DNA of 64,000 nt from Pseudomonadota bacterium (GCA_026388275.1 JAPLKB010000020.1:62001-126000); one strand, 5' to 3'. Positions 43,057 to 51,803 are shown, counted from the first letter of the stretch. Program-made: numbers and translations. Notes: generated by a model not told the origin, from the sequence alone.

Positions 43057-45195
43057 TTATCCTGCTCCCCGCATCCTTTCGACAGATCTTACACCTTTAA
43101 TCTTTTGAACTGATTTCATTATTTTTTGAAGCTGCGACATATTTCCTATTTCTATTTCAAAAATGCCTGCTGCTGACCTGTCAGGGTAAGTCATGGCGCT
43201 TGCACTGATAATATTAACTTTACTTGCAGCCATGACTGCGCTGATATCGGATATGAGACCCTTTCTGTCATCTCCGGATATTTTCAGTTTTACCGGATAT
43301 GTAAAACTTTTATCCAGTTCCCATGAAACTTCGACCTTTCTCTGTTCATCGTATGTATGGGTGTTTGAACAATCCTCGGTGTGTACCGTTATGCCCCTGC
43401 CGCGGGTAATGAAACCGAAGATCTTATCTCCGGGTATAGGGTTGCAGCATTTTGCAAATCTTACGACCATCCCGTCATCGATACCTTTAACCTTAATGGA
43501 AGTGTCTTTAGGCCGTTTTATTGAGCTTATCAACTGTTTTAACTTGCCTGGTTTTTCGCTTTCAGGGATAAGCTTACCGAGTACCTGATGCGGGGTATGT
43601 AAACCATAACCTATACTTGCGAAAAAATCGTCCAGTGTTTCAAAACCAAAATCCTTAGCACTGGTCAAAAGATCCCCTGTTTTCAATAGCTTGGAATAGC
43701 TCAGGTCATGTTTGGACAGCTCTTTTTCTATCAGGATTTTGCCGAGTTCTATGCTTTGTTCTCTCTGCTCTGCTTTTATCCACTGCCGTATCTTGGTTTT
43801 TGCTCTTGATGTTTTTACAAAGCCAAGCCAGTCCTTACTTGGCTTATGGGTTGGATTCGAAAGGATTTCAACTGTATCACCGCTTTTCAGCGCATATCGC
43901 AAAGGGACGAGTTTGCCGTTTATCTTTGCCCCGACACATTTATTTCCAAGTTCTGTGTGTATCGCATAGGCAAAATCTACCGGTGTTGCATCTTTCGGAA
44001 GCTCCCTTACTTCACCTCTTGGGGTAAATACATAGATTTCATCAGGGAAGAGGTCTATCTTGAATATCTCCAGGAACTCTTTATTGCTTTTTAATTCCTG
44101 CTGCGATTCAATGATTCTTCTGAGCCAGGCAAATACCTTGTCTTCTTTCGGGTCAAATACCTTGCCTTCCTTGTATTTCCAGTGGGCTGCAATGCCTTCC
44201 TCTGCAAGGCGGTGCATCTCATGGGTTCTTATCTGGATTTCTATATTTTCACCATGAGGCCCTATTACTTTCGTGTGGAGGGACTGGTACATGTTTGCCT
44301 TGGGTATGCCAATAAAATCGCTGAACTTGCCGGGTATCGGCTTAAAAAAGGCATGAATTAAACCGAGGGCCAAATAGCACTCCCTGACACTGTCTACAGT
44401 GACCCTGAATGCGGTCAGATCGTATATGTTATCCAGTTCCAGTTTTTCCTGTTGCATTTTCCTGTATATACTGTATAGCCGCTTTGCCCTGCCTGATACC
44501 TCGGCATGCAATTTATACTGGTCAAATTTATCCTTAAGCAGTTCTATTACATCATTAATATATGCATCCCTTTCTTGTTTTTTCTTTGCTATTTTTTCCG
44601 ATATGGTTTTGTATTCCAAGGCATAAAGATATTTGAAGGCTTCGTCTTCAAGCTCTCCCTTTATCCATTCTATCCCGAGCCTGTGGGCAAGAGGGGCATA
44701 AATTTCAAGAGTTTCTCTGGCAATTATAACCTGCTTTTCTGAAGGTAGAAAGTTTAAGGTTTGCATGTTATGGTATCTGTCGGCCAATTTTATAAGTATT
44801 ACTCTGATGTCTTTGCTCATCGCAAGGATCATCTTCCGTAAGTTCTCAACCCTTGAATCCTCCGATGTTCTTAACTGAATCTGGCCGATTTTTGTTACGC
44901 CGTCTACAAGCTCTGCAACTTCCTGTCCGAAATATTCTTCGATATCTTTCTTGCTCACATAGGAGTCTTCTATGGTGTCATGGAGTAGACCTGAAACTAC
45001 ACTTGGTACATCGAGGTTCATTACTGTTAATGTATAGGCTACTGCAAGGGGGTGTGTAAGGTATGGCTCGCCGGATAACCTGGTTTGACCTTTATGCGCC
45101 TGTGCAGAAAAAACATAGGCTTTTTCAAGTATCTTTATATCTGCCTGGGGATTGTATCGCAGTATCTCTTCTACAATGTCGTTAAATCTGACCAT
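43057..45195 (-). CDS. bifunctional (p)ppGpp synthetase/hydrolase (Rel/SpoT)
   Basis: A 712-aa stringent-response enzyme. HD hydrolase domain: HPLAVAYTL, GLLHDTIEDS (HD pair intact). Synthetase domain: RAKRLYSIYRKM, AFRVTVDSV, HTKVIGPHGENIEIQIRTHEM. Then TGS (IYVFTPRGEVRELPKDATPV), a zinc-finger-like segment with conserved Cys-Cys (FAKCCNPIPGDKIFGF), and ACT (KLKISGDDRKGLISDISAVM). I start it at ATG 45195 with GGAAA just before; the longer TTG 45240 has no support. The start overlaps the upstream cyclase by 14 bases, so translation of the two is coupled. Confidence 0.94.
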   Translation of the reverse strand: MVRFNDIVEEILRYNPQADIKILEKAYVFSAQAHKGQTRLSGEPYLTHPLAVAYTLTVMNLDVPSVVSGLLHDTIEDSYVSKKDIEEYFGQEVAELVDGVTKIGQIQLRTSEDSRVENLRKMILAMSKDIRVILIKLADRYHNMQTLNFLPSEKQVIIARETLEIYAPLAHRLGIEWIKGELEDEAFKYLYALEYKTISEKIAKKKQERDAYINDVIELLKDKFDQYKLHAEVSGRAKRLYSIYRKMQQEKLELDNIYDLTAFRVTVDSVRECYLALGLIHAFFKPIPGKFSDFIGIPKANMYQSLHTKVIGPHGENIEIQIRTHEMHRLAEEGIAAHWKYKEGKVFDPKEDKVFAWLRRIIESQQELKSNKEFLEIFKIDLFPDEIYVFTPRGEVRELPKDATPVDFAYAIHTELGNKCVGAKINGKLVPLRYALKSGDTVEILSNPTHKPSKDWLGFVKTSRAKTKIRQWIKAEQREQSIELGKILIEKELSKHDLSYSKLLKTGDLLTSAKDFGFETLDDFFASIGYGLHTPHQVLGKLIPESEKPGKLKQLISSIKRPKDTSIKVKGIDDGMVVRFAKCCNPIPGDKIFGFITRGRGITVHTEDCSNTHTYDEQRKVEVSWELDKSFTYPVKLKISGDDRKGLISDISAVMAASKVNIISASAMTYPDRSAAGIFEIEIGNMSQLQKIMKSVQKIKGVRSVERMRGAG

Positions 45196-46165
45196 TTCCG
45201 GTCCATTTGTAATAAACGGTGGGCATATAATGTGTTGCAATTACGATAGAACCGAGTTTTTCAAAGGGCAATTTGCTGTCCAGTTTTGCCTTCGTTTCTT
45301 CTGAAATGATTATTTCACCGGCGGCTGCAAGCTTTTGGAGTCTGGCAGCTACATTAACCGGCATTCCGAGAGCTGTATATTCTCTCTTGTTGATTGAACC
45401 CAGAATACCTGTAACAACATAGCCCGTGCTTATTCCTATGCCCATTTGAAATCCTGGGTCCTCTGCTTTCATCTTTTTTACCATTTCAACTGCGCACTTC
45501 ACTGCATTTTCTTCATGATTATCATGGTATACAGGCGCTCCAAACAAAGCCATGATGCTGTCGCCGATATATTTGTCAACGATTCCTCTATGTTTTAATA
45601 CTATCTCACTCATCGGCTGGAAATAATATTTGTTGAGCAAAGAAGCGAGCTCAGCCGGCGGTATTTTGGATGAAAGCTGTGTAAAACCTCTTATGTCTGA
45701 AAAAAGGATCGTTAAATGAGAGATCTTTGGTTCAAGGTGCTCAGGTTCGTCGATAAGTTCATTGAATATTTCTGGCGAAATGAACTGTCTCATCCTCCTT
45801 TTTATATAATATTCCTTTACCTTCCATTTGATCTCTTTATTTTCAAAAGGCTTTGTGATAAATCCGTCTATGCCGTTTTCTATCGCTTTTATTGATGATT
45901 CCAGTGTGCCGTAGCCTGTGAGAATTATCTTTGTAATACCTTGATGCAGCTTATTTAATTCTTCGATTGTTTTTATGCCGTCCATCCCTGGCATGATGAG
46001 ATCGCAGATAACAATATCAAAATTGTGAGGATTCTGTCGGACTATTGTTAGAGCTTCTTCCCCGTTTGTTGCAGATTGGACTGTGTAACCGTCTTCTCTA
46101 AGTATTCTCGAAAGCGACCTTCTTATGCCCTCCTCGTCGTCTACGATAAGGATTCCCAAGCGCAT
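45182..46165 (-). CDS. response-regulator adenylate/guanylate cyclase (class III)
   Basis: A 327-aa signal protein: receiver domain at residues 1-125 (LGILIVDDEEGIRRSLSRIL; phospho-acceptor in IVICDLIMPGMDG; KPFENKEIKWKVKEYY), then a class III nucleotide cyclase domain from about 150. Metal-binding Asp are in LFSDIRGFTQLS and GDSIMALFGAP; the transition-state Asn and Arg are in VNVAARLQKL. The key substrate positions (INKREYTALGMP) do not settle ATP versus GTP. No kinase partner adjoins. The gene is directly upstream of Rel/SpoT in the same unit. Confidence 0.88.
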   Translation of the reverse strand: MRLGILIVDDEEGIRRSLSRILREDGYTVQSATNGEEALTIVRQNPHNFDIVICDLIMPGMDGIKTIEELNKLHQGITKIILTGYGTLESSIKAIENGIDGFITKPFENKEIKWKVKEYYIKRRMRQFISPEIFNELIDEPEHLEPKISHLTILFSDIRGFTQLSSKIPPAELASLLNKYYFQPMSEIVLKHRGIVDKYIGDSIMALFGAPVYHDNHEENAVKCAVEMVKKMKAEDPGFQMGIGISTGYVVTGILGSINKREYTALGMPVNVAARLQKLAAAGEIIISEETKAKLDSKLPFEKLGSIVIATHYMPTVYYKWTGNGQI

Positions 46166-46349
46166 GCTATATTAACCTCATTTTTTTATAATATCGTAAT
46201 GAGGGAAAAATGACAAGTATTAAATATTGTACAGATATTGTGAAATTAGACGTATAGCACGTTTCTATAAAAATCTATTTTTCGTCAGCGCAATATGCCT
46301 TGAACATTTATGCCTTTCATTTACCGCCGGTTTTGGATAAGATAAATCC

Positions 46350-48533
46350 ATGTACAACGAAAAGGTGCAATTGGAACTGAAAGGACAGATAGAGCGGATT
46401 ACTTATTACAATGAAGAGAACGGGTACACGATTGCAAAAATGAAGGTGCAGGGTAGAACTGATATGGTTGCGATAGTGGGCACCCTCTTTTCCATAATTC
46501 CCGGCGAAGTGGTGAAGCTTTCAGGTTATTGGGACAGACATCCGAAATACGGCGAGCAGTTCAAGATAGTATCTTATGAAACAATCATGCCTGCAACTGT
46601 AAAGGGCATAGAAAAGTACCTTGGGTCCGGTATGATTAAGGGCATAGGCCCTGTTATGGCAAAAAGGCTTGTGACGAAATTCGGGAATGACACTCTTGAT
46701 ATTATTGAGAACGAAATTGAGAGGCTCCATGAGGTCCAGGGTATAGCTGAAAAAAGAGTTGAGATGATTAAGACAGCATGGGAAGAGCAAAAGGATATAC
46801 GGGATGTCATGGTATTTTTGCAGGGCAATGGGGTGAGCCCTGCCTATGCAATGAAAATATATAGACAGTATGGCAAAGACTCGGTCAGAGTAGTAAGCGA
46901 AAACCCTTACAGGCTTGCCATGGATATATTCGGCATCGGTTTTATCACAGCCGACAGAATAGCGGAAAAGCTCGGCATACCGAAGGATTCACAGATCAGG
47001 GCAGAGGCAGGGATACTCTATGTATTGCATGAATTGTCTGATGAAGGCCACGTCTACTATCCTTGCAAACCCCTTGTTAAAAAATGCAGTGAGACTCTAA
47101 TGGTTGAAGAATCAGGTATTTCTTCTGCCCTCGATGCCATTACTGCAGAAAAAAAGGTGGTTATAGAGGAAGGTGAAACAGATGAAAAGCCTGTTTATTT
47201 AGCAAAATTTCATGTGTCAGAGTGTGGTGTTGCGCGACAGTTAAAAAATCTTCTTTCATTTCCTAAACAATTGAGGCTTGTCAACATTGATCAGGCGATT
47301 GAGTGGGTGCAGAAGATATTGAAAATTGCTCTTTCCGTGAAACAGATTGAAGCACTCCAGGGTTCGATAAACAGTAAGGTAATGGTGATAACGGGCGGAC
47401 CCGGAACCGGTAAAACTACGATAATCAACGCAATTATTAAAATTTATCAACGGATGGGTCAGAAGGTGCTGCTGTCGGCGCCGACGGGCAGAGCTGCTAA
47501 GAGAATGACCGAGGCAACAGGGCATGAAGCAAAGACAATACACAGACTTCTTGAATATAGCCCCGGCACCGGAGACTTTAAAAAGAACGAGTCAAACACT
47601 CTGGAAGCCGACCTGATTATCATAGATGAGGCGTCAATGGTAGATACCATACTCATGTATCATTTTCTCAAGGCAGTGTCCTTGAAGGCGACTTTGATCT
47701 TTGTAGGGGACGTGGATCAGTTGCCTTCTGTCGGCGCGGGTAATGTATTAAAGGATATTATTGATGCTCGTTGTCTGCCTGTAGTCAGATTGAATGAAAT
47801 ATTCAGGCAATCCAGGGAGAGCATGATTATTGTAAATGCACACAGAATAAACAGCGGCGAAATGCCTCTTTTCAGAGGCGGTGAAGGGTATCTCCATGAT
47901 TTTTATTTTTTTGCAATCGAGGAACCCGAAAAGGTGCTGGAAAAGATTGTGTATCTATGCAAAGAAGGTGTACCGTCACGGTTCGGATACGATCCCCTGA
48001 ATGCTATCCAGATACTCACTCCTATGCATAAAGGTGTTGTAGGTGTTTCAAACCTCAATGCAGAGCTTCAGAAAGAACTTAATCCGGAAAAGGATGAAAT
48101 CATCCGCGGCGGTAGAATATTCAGGACTGGAGACAAGGTACTTCAGATAAGGAACAATTATGACAAGGATGTTTATAACGGCGACATCGGCAGAGTCAAA
48201 GAGATTGACAGGGAAACGCAGGAAGTGAGGGTTGATTTTGACGGCAGGCTTGTTTCGTATGAGTATGCCGAACTGGATGAGATCGTTCTTGCCTATGCAA
48301 TATCAGTACACAAGTCTCAGGGCAGCGAATATCCGGTGGTAATCATGCCGCTGCTTACCCAGCACTACATGCTTTTGCAGCGGAATCTCTTATACACGGG
48401 TATTACACGGGGGAAAAAACTTGTTATACTTGTAGGGACAAGGAAGGCACTGGCAATAGCCATAAACAACAATAAGCCGCAGATGCGCTATACCATGCTA
48501 AAAAAGCGGTTGATGCCGGATCGCAGCCAGTAG
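46350..48533 (+). CDS. recD2: RecD2-type DNA helicase
   Basis: A 727-aa ATP-dependent 5'-3' helicase of the RecD-like (YrrC) class without RecBC. N-terminal OB-type region (QLELKGQIERITYYNEENGY; TMPATVKGIEKYLGSG), a helix-hairpin-helix part (LHEVQGIAEKRVEMI), then Walker A GGPGTGKTTIINA (about residues 348-360), DEAS box (LIIDEASMVDT), the motif IV-VI segments and the final TRGKKLVILVGTRKAL. Function: repair and replication-fork maintenance. No Shine-Dalgarno is seen; TAAGAT-like sequence lies just before the ATG. Confidence 0.92.
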   Translation: MYNEKVQLELKGQIERITYYNEENGYTIAKMKVQGRTDMVAIVGTLFSIIPGEVVKLSGYWDRHPKYGEQFKIVSYETIMPATVKGIEKYLGSGMIKGIGPVMAKRLVTKFGNDTLDIIENEIERLHEVQGIAEKRVEMIKTAWEEQKDIRDVMVFLQGNGVSPAYAMKIYRQYGKDSVRVVSENPYRLAMDIFGIGFITADRIAEKLGIPKDSQIRAEAGILYVLHELSDEGHVYYPCKPLVKKCSETLMVEESGISSALDAITAEKKVVIEEGETDEKPVYLAKFHVSECGVARQLKNLLSFPKQLRLVNIDQAIEWVQKILKIALSVKQIEALQGSINSKVMVITGGPGTGKTTIINAIIKIYQRMGQKVLLSAPTGRAAKRMTEATGHEAKTIHRLLEYSPGTGDFKKNESNTLEADLIIIDEASMVDTILMYHFLKAVSLKATLIFVGDVDQLPSVGAGNVLKDIIDARCLPVVRLNEIFRQSRESMIIVNAHRINSGEMPLFRGGEGYLHDFYFFAIEEPEKVLEKIVYLCKEGVPSRFGYDPLNAIQILTPMHKGVVGVSNLNAELQKELNPEKDEIIRGGRIFRTGDKVLQIRNNYDKDVYNGDIGRVKEIDRETQEVRVDFDGRLVSYEYAELDEIVLAYAISVHKSQGSEYPVVIMPLLTQHYMLLQRNLLYTGITRGKKLVILVGTRKALAIAINNNKPQMRYTMLKKRLMPDRSQ

Positions 48534-48540
48534 CAGGCTG

Positions 48541-48840
48541 TCAGCAGCAATCAGATTTGCCCGAGCATGCGCAATCAGGGGCGGTGCCTTTCATGGCGCC
48601 GCGGATGACTGCAGCGGCACAACCCACGCCTGCCGAAACAGTTATTGCTTCAAAAGCACAGTTACGGCTGCAGGCACCGCATTCCATACATGCGTCACGT
48701 TCGGCTATTGATGCTTTACCGTTTTTCAGATCAAAAACGTTATGCGGACACACTTCTGCGCACCTGCCGCAGCCGGTACATTTTGATTCATCTAACGCAA
48801 GTGTGACCACATCTTTGAGATATTTTATGGCATGTATCAT
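48541..48840 (-). CDS. hgcB: mercury-methylation ferredoxin HgcB
   Basis: A 99-aa ferredoxin that reduces the corrinoid of HgcA. First 4Fe-4S motif CTGCGRCAEVCPHNVF and second CMECGACSRNCA; the CMECGA wording is the HgcB hallmark. The C-terminus has the paired cysteines (CSGKSDCC), thought to bind mercury. The true start is ATG 48840: it has GGAGAACA and its ATGA overlaps the stop of hgcA. A longer frame to 49086 reads out of phase with hgcA and is not used. It is convergent with recD2. Confidence 0.95.
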   Translation of the reverse strand: MIHAIKYLKDVVTLALDESKCTGCGRCAEVCPHNVFDLKNGKASIAERDACMECGACSRNCAFEAITVSAGVGCAAAVIRGAMKGTAPDCACSGKSDCC

Positions 48841-49868
48841 GTTGTTCTCCATAAACTGATTAAATGTAGCGCGATCCCGAAGCCTGCTGTAAAACCGATG
48901 AGCGGCATGGCAAATCTCATCTCCTTTTTCACGCCGGAAAGCGATGTATATGGAGTTGCGCCGGTGTAATTGAGTGCAAGAAACGCAGAAATTGCCGGCA
49001 GGATAAGCAAATACACAATATTTTCTGTTTGTTGATTCCCGTTCAACAGGGTGTAGATAATTACGGCGATGATACACATAAACCATCCCTTAAAAGCCAG
49101 GGAAGGGCCTGGAGTCCAGGGAAGCAATGCCGGGACGAAGAGACAGCCGATGAGGATTGCTCCCACATAAGGAAGAAATAGAAAAAAGGTTGACCACGAG
49201 ATCATATCTCCTGCAGGATATTTGGAAAGGAATACAAACAGAAAGGCTGCAAGAGCTATTTTCCATGACTTGACAAATTCTACAGGCACAACCGCAAGCC
49301 TTTCCATTAAAGTAAATGACACGGTACGCATCTCTCTGTCCGCTTTTAATCCGTTTTCAAGAAAACGTGGTAGATCGGCAGCCCGTACAGGACCATAGAC
49401 AACTTTAAAACCTGTCATTCGTGTCACTTCATGTGCGGCTACACCGGGCGCACCAAGCTGGGGAAGGATAAGAGTCCTGTGACGGACAACGGAAGAAAGA
49501 TTTACCGCCCTTATTTGCCTGATAACCTCCTCAGTTCCGAAAGTACCTTTCCCTGCAGCACACCAGACGTTGACTCCTTTGGTATCCAGCACCAGAATCC
49601 ATGCCTTTATGCGCTGAAGGTTTTTTCTGAGGCTGTCAAAAGTCAGCTTGTAATTCGCTGTGACCAGAACCGGTGAATCGGCATCGGGCGCTCCGGCTGC
49701 ATAAAGGCCCGGGTTGACTTTATAGTGCATTCTGCCGATTGCCCAACGAGCACGAAAGCCGCCGAGTTTGTCCTGAAAGGAAAGGTGTGTATCGATTACA
49801 GGGACGAATCCCATTCCTGAAGGATGCCAGCCGATTATCCACCCCGGAGCTTCACTTTTTTTTATCAT
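48837..49868 (-). CDS. hgcA: mercury-methylation corrinoid protein HgcA
   Basis: The corrinoid methyltransferase that transfers a methyl group to Hg(II), producing methylmercury. The 343-aa protein has the diagnostic NVWCAAGKGTF at residues 100-110 (Cys103 as the lower axial ligand), the N-terminal GWHPSGMGFVPVIDTHLS, and a C-terminal membrane domain of about five helices (KSWKIALAAFLFVFLSKY; FLPYVGAILIGCLFVPALL; MCIIAVIIYTLLNG; ILPAISAFLALNYTGATPYT; FAMPLIGFTAGFGIALHLIS). I choose ATG 49868 with AGGA six bases upstream; GTG 49925 would add 19 residues in the overlapping regulator. Overlaps MarR (17 bp) and hgcB (4 bp). Confidence 0.97.
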   Translation of the reverse strand: MIKKSEAPGWIIGWHPSGMGFVPVIDTHLSFQDKLGGFRARWAIGRMHYKVNPGLYAAGAPDADSPVLVTANYKLTFDSLRKNLQRIKAWILVLDTKGVNVWCAAGKGTFGTEEVIRQIRAVNLSSVVRHRTLILPQLGAPGVAAHEVTRMTGFKVVYGPVRAADLPRFLENGLKADREMRTVSFTLMERLAVVPVEFVKSWKIALAAFLFVFLSKYPAGDMISWSTFFLFLPYVGAILIGCLFVPALLPWTPGPSLAFKGWFMCIIAVIIYTLLNGNQQTENIVYLLILPAISAFLALNYTGATPYTSLSGVKKEMRFAMPLIGFTAGFGIALHLISLWRTT

Positions 49869-50379
49869 TTTTGATCCTTTTACTGTTGTTGTCACTCTTG
49901 TCCTCTTTTTTTTGTAAATCTTCACAAGCTTTTATTTCGCAGCAGCATTCAGACGATGGGATTATGTCCGATAATATCGCTATGCTTTCTATCACGGCCT
50001 GATGTTTGGATTCAGGAATGCGGGCAAAAAGGGAAGCAAAATAAAGATTCCATTGCACGTTGATGCTGTCTGTAACCTTCTTACCCTGGGAGGTCAAAGA
50101 AATTTTCTGACTCCTCCGGTTATCTGTATCGGTCTCCCTGTTGATAAGACCGGTTATAACGAAGCCGTCTATTGTCCTGCTTAAAGTACTTTTATCGAGT
50201 TCAAGCTCAAGGGCGAGTTCAGTAGCTGTTGTAAACCCTTTTGCTTCAATAGCCAATAGAGTGTGGCATTGAGCTATGGTAACGCCACAGCAGAACGAAT
50301 CTTCTTTGAGTTGTATAGCAAGTTTTTTTTCAAGCTTTCGCAAGTTTTTTCTGAATTGTTGAATTAATAATTCATCCAT
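49852..50379 (-). CDS. MarR-family regulator with cysteine clusters, likely controlling hgcAB
   Basis: A 175-aa winged-helix regulator. The recognition part is LELDKSTLSRTIDGFVITGL then INRETDTDNRRSQKISLTSQG, clear MarR wording. The N-terminal part has DSFCCGVTIAQCHTLL (Cys30, 31, 38) and the C-terminal part SSECCCEIKACED, suggesting a thiol- or metal/metalloid-sensing switch; a lysine-rich tail follows. It overlaps hgcA by 17 bases, so it is the first gene of the hgc operon. A palindrome over its own promoter suggests autoregulation. Confidence in family is high, in ligand low. Confidence 0.85.
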   Translation of the reverse strand: MDELLIQQFRKNLRKLEKKLAIQLKEDSFCCGVTIAQCHTLLAIEAKGFTTATELALELELDKSTLSRTIDGFVITGLINRETDTDNRRSQKISLTSQGKKVTDSINVQWNLYFASLFARIPESKHQAVIESIAILSDIIPSSECCCEIKACEDLQKKEDKSDNNSKRIKNDKKK

Positions 50380-50403
50380 GTTGCTTACCTAATAGTTTCA
50401 TAT

Positions 50404-50439
50404 TACAACTATTGTATAGCACAACATAAAATATGTCAA
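50404..50439 (-). promoter_or_regulatory. promoter of the marR-hgcA-hgcB operon with overlapping operator
   Basis: On the minus strand TTGACA (50439-50434), a 17-bp spacer and TACAAT (50416-50411). The palindrome TACAACTATTGTA (50404-50416) covers the -10 box, and TTGTATAGCACAA next to it is a second, looser inverted repeat. A bound MarR dimer there would block transcription. Confidence 0.65.
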
Positions 50440-50490
50440 GTTTTTTATCCGGGATTTGGCATTTTGTTTCATTATGTGATAAAATATCTT

Positions 50491-50676
50491 ATACCAATTC
50501 GGATTCATTTATAGAACGAGCCGACGACGACGAGCCGACGCAGGCATTAGCTCACACAGTGAGCGAGAAGGGGAGGCTCCGCGAGCTTTGCTTGTGGAGG
50601 GGGCGACGTGAGCCCCAGAAATAGCGGAGTGTGAGGAGGAGGCAACAAAGTTATATGATTGAAGGCGAATTGGTAT
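50491..50676. repeat. 186-bp inverted-repeat element beside the hgc operon
   Basis: Ends ATACCAATTCGGATTCA at left and its near-complement (TGAAGGCGAATTGGTAT) at right. Inside is GCTCAC-ACA-GTGAGC. No coding frame. It resembles a MITE/REP-type element and lies between the hgc regulator (minus) and the lipoprotein gene (plus). It is a different family from the 23426/54966 element. Confidence 0.6.
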
Positions 50677-50702
50677 CAAAAATAATTTATGGAGGTATGA
50701 GT

Positions 50703-51386
50703 ATGTTTAAAGGACGTATTTTTTACTGCTTTTTCATTGCAATACTTATTTTGTCTTTCGGAATCTTTACAGGATGTTCCAAACCGCCTACAGAAGAGAT
50801 GGCAAAGGCCGAAAAGTCTATAGGAGATGCAAAACAAAAGGAAGCGCATGTTTATGTATCGGATCTCTTTGCTAAAGCGGAAGCTTCATTTAAGACGGCG
50901 AAAGACTACGTAGAGGGAAAGAAATATAAAGAGGCCAAACAGGCTGCTATAGAGGCTGAGGCCATTGCGCAGCAGGCAATTGCAGGTATTGACGCTGCCA
51001 AGGCAAAAATGAAGGCAGATGCCGACAAACTTGTCCAGGACATGCAGAAGGCAATTGATGATCTGAAAGCCACGGTTTCGGCTGTTCCGAAAAAGAAAGC
51101 CGTTGCAAAGGCAGTTGAAGAAGCCAAGAGCGTAATTACAAAATTGGAAACAGATTTTGCAGCCGTGAAAGAAAAGATCCAGGGCCCGAAAGTGAAAGAA
51201 ACTGCTGATGAGCTTAAGGCATTAAATGATCAGATAAATGCAAAGAAAGATGAGATAACGAGCTCTCTTTCAGGTGCACCGCAGCCTGGTGGGGCACCAA
51301 AGGCTCCTGCACCGGAGAAAGCACCTGCACCACCGTCTCCGGCACCAAAGAGCCCGACACCTGCTGCTCCGGCACCAAAGAAATAA
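50703..51386 (+). CDS. DUF4398-like lipoprotein
   Basis: A 227-aa envelope lipoprotein. Signal peptide with lipobox FTGC (Cys at about residue 23), then a helical, Ala/Lys/Glu-rich domain resembling DUF4398: EKSIGDAKQKEAHVYVSDLF, AEASFKTAKDYVEGKKYKEA, then AIEAEAIAQQAIAGID. A coiled coil runs over residues 60-180. A Pro/Ala-rich C-terminus (about 190-227) could cross the periplasm or interact with peptidoglycan. I use ATG 50703, seven bases after GGAGGT; an upstream frame reads into the repeat element. Monocistronic with its own terminator. Confidence 0.8.
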   Translation: MFKGRIFYCFFIAILILSFGIFTGCSKPPTEEMAKAEKSIGDAKQKEAHVYVSDLFAKAEASFKTAKDYVEGKKYKEAKQAAIEAEAIAQQAIAGIDAAKAKMKADADKLVQDMQKAIDDLKATVSAVPKKKAVAKAVEEAKSVITKLETDFAAVKEKIQGPKVKETADELKALNDQINAKKDEITSSLSGAPQPGGAPKAPAPEKAPAPPSPAPKSPTPAAPAPKK

Positions 51387-51400
51387 ATAAATACTAAAGG

Positions 51401-51437
51401 AAAAAAGGCGGGTTAGCAAATTAACCCGCCTTTTTTA
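51401..51437 (+). terminator. rho-independent terminator
   Basis: AAAAAAGGCGGGTTA (51401-51415) pairs with TAACCCGCCTTTTTT (51422-51436). Very strong stem with T tract, after the lipoprotein gene. Confidence 0.92.
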
Positions 51438-51453
51438 TTAATTAAAATAAGTG

Positions 51454-51482
51454 TTGCATTCTTTTCTGTTTAATGGGATAAT
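51454..51482 (+). promoter_or_regulatory. promoter of the cold-shock gene
   Basis: TTGCAT (51454-51459), a 17-bp spacer, GATAAT (51477-51482). The leader to the ATG at 51596 is about 107 nt, as in cspA-type genes, where a long leader senses temperature. Confidence 0.55.
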
Positions 51483-51595
51483 AGACTTGGAGTTTCGGAA
51501 GTATTTGTTAGTTGTAACCGCAGAAATTATTTTTTGTAGTCCCTTCGTAACACAGTTCCGTATTCTTCCACATTCTAAAAAGGAGGTAAGTCGAT

Positions 51596-51796
51596 ATGGC
51601 AAAAGGAACTGTGAAATGGTTTAATGAGTCAAAAGGTTTTGGTTTTATTACCAAAGATGACGGCGCGGATGTATTTGTTCACTATTCATCCATTCAGGAC
51701 AGTGGTTTTAAATCACTGGCTGAAGGCGAATCAGTAACTTTTGATGTAGTAAGTGGTCCTAAGGGCCCTGCTGCGTCAAATGTAACAAAAGGCTAA
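51596..51796 (+). CDS. cold-shock protein, CspA family
   Basis: A 66-aa single-stranded nucleic-acid-binding OB-fold protein. RNP1 is [11 protein letters not shown] and RNP2 VFVHYSSI, preceded by [11 protein letters not shown]: a textbook sequence. AAGGAGGT lies nine bases before the ATG. The long leader and the strong terminator mark a single-gene unit. Role: RNA chaperone in cold or general growth. Confidence 0.97.
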   Translation: MAKGTVKWFNESKGFGFITKDDGADVFVHYSSIQDSGFKSLAEGESVTFDVVSGPKGPAASNVTKG

Positions 51797-51803
51797 GCCT
51801 ACC

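Noticed and set aside
48841-49086. Longer N-terminus for hgcB
   Set aside because: It would be out-of-frame reading of hgcA; ATG 48840 has a Shine-Dalgarno and the ATGA overlap.
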